Below are positions 56,444-64,000 of a DNA stretch of 64,000 nucleotides, piece by piece; the first letter of the stretch is position 1, and every line of letters starts with the position of its first letter. The notes under the pieces were generated by a model, which worked only from the letters and a program-made list of their open reading frames with translations, was not told where the DNA came from and ran no database searches. The stretch spans positions 23,163,880-23,227,879 of the forward strand of contig CM029382.1 in assembly GCA_017165825.1 (NCBI GenBank). The letters are read 5' to 3'. This DNA comes from Hepsetus odoe (taxonomy: Eukaryota > Chordata > Actinopteri > Characiformes > Hepsetidae). Made by a program: the position numbers and the translations under genes.

Positions 56444-56705
56444 ACTTAAGACAAGAAGCAGTGAAGAAACAGGTGCAGATGATTCCAGATGATCAGGTGA
56501 TTACTTTACAGCTGATGCTGAAAGCTGAGTGGTTCCCCTTTCTCCAAAACCTTGTATCTTTAGGCACTTTGCAGCCTGGAGTGCTAAAACATTTGTTCCC
56601 ATTTCTTTCATTTAATCCTCAATATGTCAACGATAGATTTCACAGGCGTCAAATTCAAAATATAAAGAACTGAGGGGCTCAAGACTTTTTGGACAGCAGA
56701 TACAG
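56443..56705 (-). mobile_element. Tc1-derived MITE fragment
   Basis: GAAACAGGTGCAGATGATTC, CTTTAGGCACTTTGCAGCCT and GGGGCTCAAGACTTTTTGGA. It directly abuts the previous element. Confidence 0.7.
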
Positions 56706-57004
56706 CTATAAAAATGTGACCATAGGTCAATGTTTAATGCAGGAACATTGTAATTTGATGCACCATGCTAGTTTCTAATCTGTAATCTCTCCCTAAGATA
56801 CAATGAACAGACACCAATTTTACGGGGACAGTCCCTGTTTCTTGGGGCCCTTGCTGAAACCATCCCCAAAAATCCCCATTTTCAAGACTGGGCAGACAAG
56901 CAGACCTCTTGCATTGTGTTCAGTTTGGCAACAGAGGGCTTCATATTGCTCAATCTAGAAAACTGCTATTGAATTAAATTAGAAACTAAACTATGCTGAA
57001 GTGT

Positions 57005-57266
57005 GTAGCACTGTCACTGTCACCGAGTTTAATTCCCAGGTGGGACGGTCCGGGTTCTTTCTGTGTGGAGTGGACATGCCCTGCCTATGTCTGGGTGTGA
57101 TTCCTCTGGGAGCTCTGGTTTTCTCCCAAAGACCAGCATGTTGGGTCGATTGGAGATGCTAAATTGTCCTCTGCTGACCTTTCCCGGGTGTGTCCCACCT
57201 TTCACCCTGTAAGAGCTGGAATCGACTCCAGAACCTCTAGCGACCCTAATCAGGACAAGTGGCTTA

Positions 57267-57268
<2 letters not shown>
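57005..57268 (+). mobile_element. Dispersed fish repeat, long copy
   Basis: TTAATTCCCAGGTGGGACGG, TTCTTTCTGTGTGGAGTGGA, GATTGGAGATGCTAAATTGT and GACCCTAATCAGGACAAGTG. A (GA)20 tract at 57273-57312 follows. Confidence 0.75.

Positions 57269-57272
<4 letters not shown>

Positions 57273-57312
<40 letters not shown>
57273..57312. repeat. (GA)n microsatellite
   Basis: About 20 units, directly 3' of the dispersed repeat. Confidence 0.95.
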
Positions 57313-57315
<3 letters not shown>

Positions 57316-57879
57316 TTGAGAGTAGTAGCTGATCTGTAGGCCAACAGTCTAGTTGTGGTTACCAGTTTATCCCAGTACATTGCTGAAATCCATGAAACCA
57401 GAATTGTCCCCCTTTTATTTCACAGGTAAAAACTCTGGATATTGTAATGATATTTTGACTCCCAAATTGGAAATATCTCACTTAGAGTCACAGATCAGTT
57501 TGCATTAATGGGGCACAATACAGCCCTAGTTTAGTTTTATTCTAAAATATTAAATAAATGTCATTTTTTGCACAAAAAGCCAACTGCTTTTAGGCCTAAG
57601 CCAAGCAAATGAAAGTCCCATGCTGTGCTAATGTCAATCAACATCATTTACACTACACTCAGTTCAACTAAATCTAAATATACACTAGAAGAGTGAATTC
57701 ACCCAGTGGTGTGATTTCTTGGATGGCAGGGAAGGAGCACCTTTTCTGTTCAACCTGGAAAATCTACAGACATAGGGGCGCTGAAGTTTAAAACCCATAA
57801 CAACACTGTGTACTCTACCCAAACCTGAGGGGTGGGTGGAGCCTCTGTCTGGCCCTGCCCACTCTTTGAAAACTGTATG

Positions 57880-57971
57880 GTGATATACAATAAATGAGGT
57901 CTCACCCTACACTTTAGAACCCGTGTGCTTGAGGTAGTCGAGGGAAACTTGTCTTTCCTCGAGGCAACATC
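57880..57971 (+). promoter_or_regulatory. Possible clcn2 promoter and 5' UTR
   Basis: A TATACAATAAATGAGG element at about 57886 lies some 85 bp upstream of the proposed ATG, and the start context is AACATCATGG. No further elements are clear. Confidence 0.3.
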
Positions 57972-58022
57972 ATGGCTGGTAAATCCTCGGAGACCAACCC
58001 CCTACAGTGCGCACAGCCATTG
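57972..58022 (+). CDS. clcn2: clcn2 exon 1
   Basis: MAGKSSETNPLQCAQPL; donor CCATTG|GTGAGT, phase 0. Joining to exon 2 gives QPLMY, matching QTLMY of mammalian ClC-2, which is the main support for so short an exon. Confidence 0.75.
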
Positions 58023-61000
58023 GTGAGTACACCTGTTGTTGAAATGTTGGGTCCCCATACCAATACTGATACCAGTGATGGGTGGTTCAGAGTCAGATTT
58101 ACATATACGAACCCAAAAGTGTTCACTATTCGTTCCACAGCTGCATATTGACTAGAATATCTTAAGGTAAAAATTTAATTTATAAATATTGGATTGTTTT
58201 TGGAAGCAAACCTTTTAGCTCCGCTGTTGGTCTTCTGTTATTTTTCACTTTCTTTTTTGACTGAAAGTCCACTTTTGAGAATTTTTTTAAGAATAGATAT
58301 ATAATAGATAAATATACATATTGGAAGTCTGTTGGAACAGAAAATAAACGGATCGCTTGACTTTGCTTGACTTTCTGACCTTGTGAGAATTTACTGGTGC
58401 CTGCTGGGCTCAGGTACTGTCTGGCTCACCTTCTGTCTTTTCAGAGGTTTTCTGTCCAATCAGCAAGACCAAACATGTCTCACTCATTAAAGATGTTAGA
58501 TAGACTGGTGAATGTCAGGAAGTAAAATAAGAAAGTCTGCAAGCATTACATTAATGACATACAGAGAGACAGCAACAAGTGCCTGCTTCACCCCAGTGTG
58601 TGTGAGGGATGGTGTGTGTGAGCAACAGTGTGTGTGAGCAACAGTGTGTGTGAGGGACAGTGTGCAAGGGAGAGTGTGTGTGAGGGACAGTGTGCAAGGG
58701 AGAGTGTGTGTGAGGGATAGTGTGTGAGGGACAGTGTGTGAGGGACGGTGTGTGTAAGGGACAGTGTATGTGAGGGACGGTGTGTGAGGGACGGTGTGTG
58801 TGAGCGACAGTGTATTCGAGGGACAGTATGTGAGGGACATTGTGTGTGTGTGTGAGGGACTGTCTATGTGATGGACAATGTGTTTGAGGGACAGCGTGTG
58901 TGTGAGGGACAGTGTGCGAGGGACAATATGTGAGAGACAGTGTGTGAGGGACAATATGTAAGGGACAGTGTGCGAGGGAAGGTGTGTGAGGGACAGTGTG
59001 TGTGAGGGACGGTGTGTGAGGGACAATATGTGAGGGATGGTGTGTGTGAGGGACGGTGTGTGGGATGGACCGTGTGTGTGAGGGACGGTGTGTGTGAGGG
59101 ACGGTGAGCGAGGGACAGTGTGTGTGAGGTACAGTGTGTGATGGACCGTGTGTGTGAGGGACAGTGTGTGAGGGACAGTGTGTGAGGGACCGTGTGTGTG
59201 AGGGACAGTGTGTGTGAGGGACAGTGTGTGAGGGACGGTGAGCGAGGGACAGTGTTTGTGAGGGACAGTGTGTGAGGGACGGTGTGTGTGAGGGACGGTG
59301 AGCGAGGGGCAGTGTGTGTGAGGGACAGTGTGTGAGGGACGATGTGTGTGAGGGACGGTGTGTGTGAGGGACGGTGAGCGAGGGACAGTGTGTTTGAGGG
59401 ACAAAGTAAAGTATTTGTTTGGACTCTTATAAAAAATTTTAAAAAAGAGTCTAAAATGGATAACCAATCAATGAGCACCTTCTTGTGATGTCGGGCCTAA
59501 ACTTCACCCCTGAGTTCTCTGGACTGTTGTAATGGACGGAAACGTCCCCCGTGTGAGAACTCTGACGCAGAGGATCCGCGCTGCACTTGGAACGGCGATA
59601 TTAAGGGGGTAGTTTGGTTCCGAGCGTTCTCAGGTGGTTCACTGATGGGAAACTGATGGTTCTTCTGAAAGATGTACACAGACGAGCGAGAGGACGAGAG
59701 CAGCTTCAGACGCCGCCTGACGGAGCAGAGGGACTCGCAGGAGTCCAGCAAGCGAGGATGGACCAAGCTCAGATGTAAGTGTCCTGCACCACATTACCAG
59801 AAACAGCAGGCGTGTAATGGGACATTCAGAGTGATCTCATTTGTCCACCCTCCGCTCCCAAATTCATACGAAGTGCCACTAATAACCATGTACTTCCTGT
59901 GTACCGTTACGGCTGCGTCACAGCAGTTCACGCGTGTGAGGGAGTCGCCCCGGATCGGAAGATTTTGGGTTCGATTCCCTCACCAGTAGGTTGCCCCGAG
60001 GTACCCTTGAGCAAGGTACCGTCCCCGTCACTGCTCCCCGGGCGCTTTCAATAGCTGCCCCACGCTGCATGTGTGTGTGTGGGTGAAACGCAGAGGTTGA
60101 ATTTCGTTGCGTTGTACTGCGCTGCATTTCACAATGACAAGGGTAGTCACTTTCACTTTCACTTATTTATGCTTATGATATGATATATTTGGCCCATGTT
60201 AAACTGGGCCACAGCGTTTGGCCCTTGTTAAACTGGGACACAGCGTTTGGCCCTTGTTAAACTGGGACACAGCGTTTGGCCCTTGTTATACTGGGCCACA
60301 ATGTTTGGTCTGGAAAGACATCAGAATTGTGTGTGGACCTTTGAGAAGCTGCTCCAGAAACTGATGACCAAATTCCAGGCTGGTGTTTACTCCACGGCCC
60401 CAGGCAGCTCGTCAGGGCGCCGCTGTTGTGGTTTTCTAAATATGAACGGGATGTTTTGGGTTCAGGACGGCTTTCTCAGAGATTTGCAGCTGGACCCAGA
60501 TTTTCCATCAACAGCAGCTCAGGTCAGAGGTCAACCAAGGCCCGTCTGTTCCTGGAACCTCCTGAGCTAAAAAATGTAGTGACCGACCCGTCTCACTGCA
60601 TGTCTTAGGGGTGGACTTTAACGGCTGCAATGTCTCCGCAGTCTGTAGCCCGCTGTGGGGGAAGTTTCTCCTGTGGCACCTCGGAGAGCAGTGGATCATC
60701 CTCGTCCTGCTGGGGCTCATCCCAGCCACCCTGAGCTGGGCCATGGACTACGGCATTGACTTGGGCCTGCACTGTGAGTGGGAATGGGTGGGCACGAGAG
60801 ATTAAACCCCTTTAACAGCTGTTCTTCTCTTCCACTAAAATGCACTGATAATATGTTGATCACGTGTGTGTGTGTGTGTGTGTGTGTGTTTCTGTCTCTC
60901 TGGCTAGCTACATTTTGGCTGTATGAGAAGGCACATGGTAATGTGTTCCTGCAGTATTTGGCCTGGGTCTCTATCCCAGTACTCCTGATCACGTTCTCTG

Positions 61001-61046
61001 CAGGCTTCACCCGCCTCGTTGGACCACAGGCAGCAGGTAAAATACA

Positions 61047-61091
<45 letters not shown>

Positions 61092-61845
61092 TCAGTGTCT
61101 GAATATGGGCTCGTACAAATGATTCACAGGTGTTATCTATACATAATAACAATATGTGCCATATGTATACACTTATTTTAGTATCTATATGTAGAAACAC
61201 CCTTATGTATCAGATTTATATCTATGTAGATGAAACGGACCCCTAGTGGGGGAAGCCAAAAGAAAAAGAAGGAGATATGTTGATAGAGAGTTATAGATAC
61301 AGTGGTACCTTGGGTTACGAGCATAATCCGTTCCGGGACCGTGCTCGTAACCCGAATCAATTTTTCCCATTATAAATAAAGGAAATTAATGCGTTCCATA
61401 CCTGCATAAATGAATAAAAAAATATTTTTAATGGTCATTCTGCAAATAGTTTCTCCTACAAAACTGGTCACTGCACTTGAAGCCTTTTGCTTGTAAGTCG
61501 AAATACTCGTAACTGGGTTACGCCTAACCCAAGCTACCACTGTATGTCTATCTATAATAACACGTCCCATATGTAGAATTGATGTAAATATCTAATAATG
61601 GATCAGATATGGGAGTGTATACCTGTAGGTAACAATATGCCCCATATATCACTCAAACGTATGGAAATGAAGCTCCTGACACCTTCTCACTGCCCTGCTG
61701 ATCCCAACAGGGTCCGGGATTCCTGAGATGAAGACGATTGCAAAAGGGGTCAAAGTCAAAGATCATCTCAGCCTCAACACTCTGGTAGCCAAGTTGGTTG
61801 GCCTGACCTGTGCCTTAGGCAGCGGCATGCCTCTGGGGAAGGAGG

Positions 61846-61890
<45 letters not shown>

Positions 61891-62461
61891 GAATCTTGCC
61901 ACCCATTTTTTGCAAGCCAATTGGAATGAACTGGTCTTCAGTTCCAGTAAATTCGAATTAAACAGCCTTGCTGTTCCAATACTTTTGGAGGGGCTACGCA
62001 ACATGTGCATAATCTTTTTATGGCAATAAAGCTGTGCTAATATATAGCGGTTCGTTCTTTCGGATGTACATTTTCTGGGATGAAACTGGTAAAAGTAGCG
62101 TGCTTGACTCAACCTCGAGAAATGATTATGTAGGTTAATGTCAATTGCCATAAATGCTTATGGAACCCTATGAACGGTGTCCTGCAGTAAAGTTTCACGC
62201 CGTTATATTGCATCCTGTAATGTCAGATTGCGCTTGCGGACGTGTTTTTGGAAAACGTTTGCGTGACTTCTGGCTTCCGTTGTTAGTACAAGTTGCAAAA
62301 ACATGGAAAATTGATTTTTTGCCAAAGTAGTTTTAGTAAAGATCTACTTCTAAGGATCTATTTTCAATGTTTCCATCCACCAGAGCCCTTTCGTGCACAT
62401 CGGAGGAATTTGTGCTGCACAGCTGAGCAGGTTTATGGCCTTCGTTGGTAAAGTTAAAGAG
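57972..62461 (+). CDS. clcn2: ClC-2-type voltage-gated chloride channel, 5' six coding exons (partial)
   Basis: Six plus-strand exons join in phase to residues 1-209: 57972-58022, 59672-59774, 60642-60773, 60908-61036, 61711-61844 and 62384-62461. The product is a homodimeric chloride channel of the plasma membrane. The N-terminus LQCAQPLMY aligns with LQYEQTLMY of ClC-2. Then follow helix B (EQWIILVLLGL), FLQYLAWVSIPVLLITFSAG, the selectivity motif GSGIPEMKT (from residue 139) and LTCALGSGMPLGKE with the gating Glu at 183. Residue 184, Gly in GKEGP, is Ser here, and the usual GEDW is GEQW. Exon borders fit those of vertebrate CLCN genes. The rest of the gene (most helices and the CBS domains) lies past the right edge. 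ClC-2 is favoured over ClC-1 by the N-terminus and by GLTCALGSGMPLGKE. Confidence 0.92.
58600..59403. repeat. GTGTGTGAGGGACAGT minisatellite, about 800 bp
   Basis: Some forty copies of a 14-20 bp unit (GTGTGTGAGGGACAGT and GTGTGTGAGGGACGGT variants, with some GTGAGCGAGGGACAGT). It lies in clcn2 intron 1 and ends about 270 bp before exon 2. Long minus-strand open frames rich in His, Thr, Pro and Ser (up to 323 codons) arise only from this repeat. Confidence 0.95.
59672..59774 (+). CDS. clcn2: clcn2 exon 2
   Basis: MYTDEREDESSFRRRLTEQR to KRGWTKLR plus one base. Acceptor TTCTTCTGAAAG, donor CAGAT|GTAAGT. The charged N-terminal cytoplasmic part. Confidence 0.85.
59940..60165 (+). mobile_element. 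tRNA-derived SINE, intact core and tail
   Basis: GGTTCGATTCCCTCACCAGT, GGTTGCCCCGAGGTACC, and the tail AGTCACTTTCACTTTCACTT. In clcn2 intron 2. It is one of the least worn copies. Confidence 0.85.
60188..60304 (+). repeat. 29-bp tandem repeat, four copies
   Basis: TTTGGCCCTTGTTAAACTGG plus GACACAGCG repeats at 60188, 60217, 60246 and 60275 with few differences. It starts right after the SINE. Confidence 0.9.
60642..60773 (+). CDS. clcn2: clcn2 exon 3 (helix B)
   Basis: FCSPLWGKFLLWHLGEQWII to WAMDYGIDLGLH. Acceptor TCTCCGCAG, donor CACT|GTGAGT. Gln68 replaces the Asp of the conserved GEDW. Confidence 0.92.
60865..60889. repeat. (GT)n microsatellite before clcn2 exon 4
   Basis: About 12 units, some 20 bp upstream of the acceptor. 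Confidence 0.9.
60908..61036 (+). CDS. clcn2: clcn2 exon 4
   Basis: STFWLYEKAHGNVFLQYLAW to GFTRLVGPQAA. Acceptor CTGGCTAG, donor GCAG|GTAAAA. Confidence 0.93.
61045..61089. repeat. (CA)n microsatellite after clcn2 exon 4
   Basis: About 21 units, starting about 10 bp past the splice donor. Confidence 0.95.
61225..61275 (+). mobile_element. RTE-like LINE 3' tail scrap
   Basis: GGACCCCTAGTGGGGGAAGC then CAAAAGAAAAAGAAGG resembles the tail after the stop at 16382 (GCGACCGCTAAACGGCAGCA). Confidence 0.5.
61300..61542 (+). mobile_element. Mariner/Tigger-type MITE with TA duplication
   Basis: Ends CAGTGGTACCTTGGGTTACG and the reverse complement of TAACCCAAGCTACCACTG, flanked by TA at 61298-61299 and 61543-61544; 243 bp, non-coding. 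In clcn2 intron 4. Confidence 0.88.
61711..61844 (+). CDS. clcn2: clcn2 exon 5 (selectivity filter motif)
   Basis: GSGIPEMKTIAKGVKVKDHL to LTCALGSGMPLGKE. Acceptor ATCCCAACAG, donor GGAG|GTATAC, phase 0. Confidence 0.95.
61847..61888. repeat. (AC)n microsatellite at the clcn2 exon 5 donor
   Basis: About 20 units starting three bases into the intron, so the donor itself is GTATACACAC. Confidence 0.95.
62384..62461 (+). CDS. clcn2: clcn2 exon 6 (GKESP variant)
   Basis: SPFVHIGGICAAQLSRFMAF then VGKVKE. Acceptor CATCCACCAG, donor AGAG|GTAACG. The first codon AGC gives Ser where family members have Gly. Confidence 0.9.
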
Positions 62462-62591
62462 GTAACGATGATTAAAAACAACCTTCATCCTACAAAACAC
62501 ATTCTACATTCTTACGGAATTTGACTGAGGGTTCGAAGACCTGTTTTGGTTCCCCTGACCCCTGGTCCTGGTCCTTGCCTTCCCTTCACAA

Positions 62592-63706
62592 AGTTCTGTG
62601 CAAAAGTCCTGAGTCACCCAGTTCTTTATATTTTGTACGGATCACTTTGATGGTCACTTATCTTTGGCATATTGAGGACTAAAATAAAAGAAATGAGAAC
62701 AAAGGCTGCAAAGTGCCCAAAGATACAAGGTTCTAGATAACGGGTTTCCAGCCACTTTCCACTGCATTTCAGCCACAAAAGGACCTGCTGACATCATTTC
62801 AGCGATCCTCTTATTAACACGGATGAGTGTTGAGGAGGATGAGGCTGGAGATCACTCTGCCCTGCTGATTGAGTTAGAAAGGCAGACCGGATGCTTAAAA
62901 AAGAGGGCGGTGCTTGGAATCATCATTCGTCCTCTAGTAACCGTGGTTACCTGCATGGAAACATGTCATCATTGCTTTGCAAAAAAAAAAAAAAAAAAGG
63001 GCTTCACAGACAAGGATACTGCTGCTAGTAAGATCGCACCTCAATCAACCATTGATCAGATCAAGAACTTCGAGGGGAGAGGTTCAGATGTTGTGAAGAG
63101 GCTTCAGAGCACTCAAGAAAGTCCAGCAAGCTCCAGGACCGTCTCCTAAAGTTGATTTAGCTGCAGGACTGGGACAGCACCAGTGCAGAGGATGATCCAG
63201 AACGGCAGCTTCACCTAAACGGAGGAGAACACTTTTAGGAGAGAGACTGGTGTCAAGAAGGCAGTTAGGAAGCCATTTCTCTCCAAGAAAAACATCAGAG
63301 AAACCGATCTTCTGAAAAGGGGATTGGAGTGCTGAGGACTGGAGTAAAGTCATTTTCACTGATGAACCTCTTTCTGATCGTTTTGCATCCGGAAAAAAGA
63401 TTGTTTGGAGATCGATCCATCACTCCTGTGTCCTGCCAACAGTAAAGCATACTGAGAACATTCATGTGTGGAGCATCTCACCCAAGGGAGTGTCTTACTC
63501 TTAATTTTGCTGAACAACATCATGGAATCAAAGCATCTTCTGAGAGTTACTTATCATTAACTTCACAAAAAGCCTTTGAACCTTGTGGAATGCTTGTAGT
63601 TCTACTTCAGTTACCATAGAAACAGACACACAAACACTGAAGCAGCAAACTTTGTGTGCTACTTGTGTCATTCTCAGAACTTTTGGCTTAAGACGTTTGC
63701 ACAGGA
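62592..63706 (+). mobile_element. Tc1-like transposon, near full length, decayed
   Basis: Left end AGTTCTGTGCAAAAGTCCTG; right end is the reverse complement of CTTAAGACGTTTGCACAGGA. Inside, broken frames show a Tc1 transposase: an N-terminal piece at 62985-63147, then DWSAEDWSKVIFTDE at about 63330-63360 and SCVLPTVKHTENIHVW at about 63425-63475. Stops and frameshifts make it inactive. The ends match the MITEs at 22752 and 28598. It lies in clcn2 intron 6. Confidence 0.8.
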
Positions 63707-63837
63707 CTGAACCTTCAGCAACCCAACAAAGTATGAAGGCTTTTTAAAACTGACACGAATACTAAACACTAGAATGTTTTTCCAGCCTTGTCACTGGGAA
63801 GGCTTTACCCCCCAAAGCAAACCATACCATTTCTCCA

Positions 63838-64000
63838 TGGAGTTTCCAACTGAATCACAACCTGACCCAGATTAGACCTTAAATGACTCACAACCTGACC
63901 CAGGTTGGACCTTAAATGAATCACAACCTGACCCAGGTTAGACCTTAAATGACTCACAACCTGACCCAGGTTAGACCTTAAATGACTCACAACCTGACCC
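63838..64000 (+). repeat. 33-bp minisatellite running off the window
   Basis: CACAACCTGACCCAGGTTAG plus ACCTTAAATGACT recurs about five times with few changes. The 33-bp period keeps a frame open by chance. Confidence 0.95.

Noticed and set aside
58496..59478. 323- and 204-codon minus-strand frames rich in His, Thr, Pro and Ser
   Set aside because: They are readings of the GTGTGTGAGGGACAGT minisatellite in clcn2 intron 1; the amino acid pattern follows the DNA unit.
1300..60200. CRISPR-like arrays among the tandem repeats
   Set aside because: Eukaryotic genome; the repeats are direct tandem units or microsatellites, not equal repeats with unique spacers.
60247..60570. 107-codon plus-strand frame between clcn2 exons 2 and 3
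   Set aside because: It starts in the 29-bp tandem repeat, has no ClC similarity, and exons 2 and 3 join in phase without it.

Overview
The window is nuclear DNA from a ray-finned (teleost) fish. The evidence is multi-exon genes with GT-AG introns, vertebrate protein families, no bacterial-style operons, abundant (CA)n/(GT)n and (CT)n microsatellites, and a fish-type repeat load: tRNA-derived SINEs ending in a GATAAGAGCGTCTGC-type tail, Tc1-like elements and their MITEs, RTE-like and L2/CR1-like LINEs, and a Ty3/gypsy relic. The species cannot be fixed from the sequence. Nearly all the longer open frames are chance readings through repeats. The real coding sequence is 24 short exons from four genes, rebuilt here by matching splice sites, reading phase and family motifs.

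Layout. (1) 8-3949, minus: a small heat shock protein of the HSPB7/HSPB12 type, three exons, 236 aa. (2) 10586-18414, minus: fam131a, four recognised exons, 302 aa counted from the MLPKSRR methionine; a CpG-rich possible promoter and 5' exon lies near 29821-30060. (3) 33838-48092, minus: a GPI-anchored alkaline phosphatase of the intestinal/placental type (alpi-like), eleven exons, 534 aa, all metal and catalytic residues present. (4) 57972-62461, plus: the first six coding exons of a ClC-2-type chloride channel (clcn2), 209 aa, running off the right edge. The spaces hold repeats, diverged tandem arrays and long polypurine or polypyrimidine tracts.

The genes are not an operon. Their order has meaning as a paralogon: in human, FAM131A sits beside CLCN2, FAM131B beside CLCN1, and FAM131C beside CLCNK, with HSPB7 next to CLCNK. 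This window has fam131a and clcn2 together with an HSPB7-type gene, which suggests that the ancestral block already held hspb7, fam131 and clcn, and that this fish keeps an hspb7 relative on the fam131a/clcn2 copy. An alkaline phosphatase gene has also become part of the block.

No wholly new genetic system is evident. The items most worth checking are a Gly-to-Ser change (GKESP) beside the gating glutamate of the ClC channel, with a second change at GEDW (GEQW); dinucleotide repeats that abut splice sites in three genes; a 236-aa HSPB7-type protein with a periodic Gly/Tyr/Ser/Glu-rich arm; an 18-bp perfect hairpin inserted in a SINE; and a Tc1-like family with one nearly complete decayed copy and several deletion derivatives.
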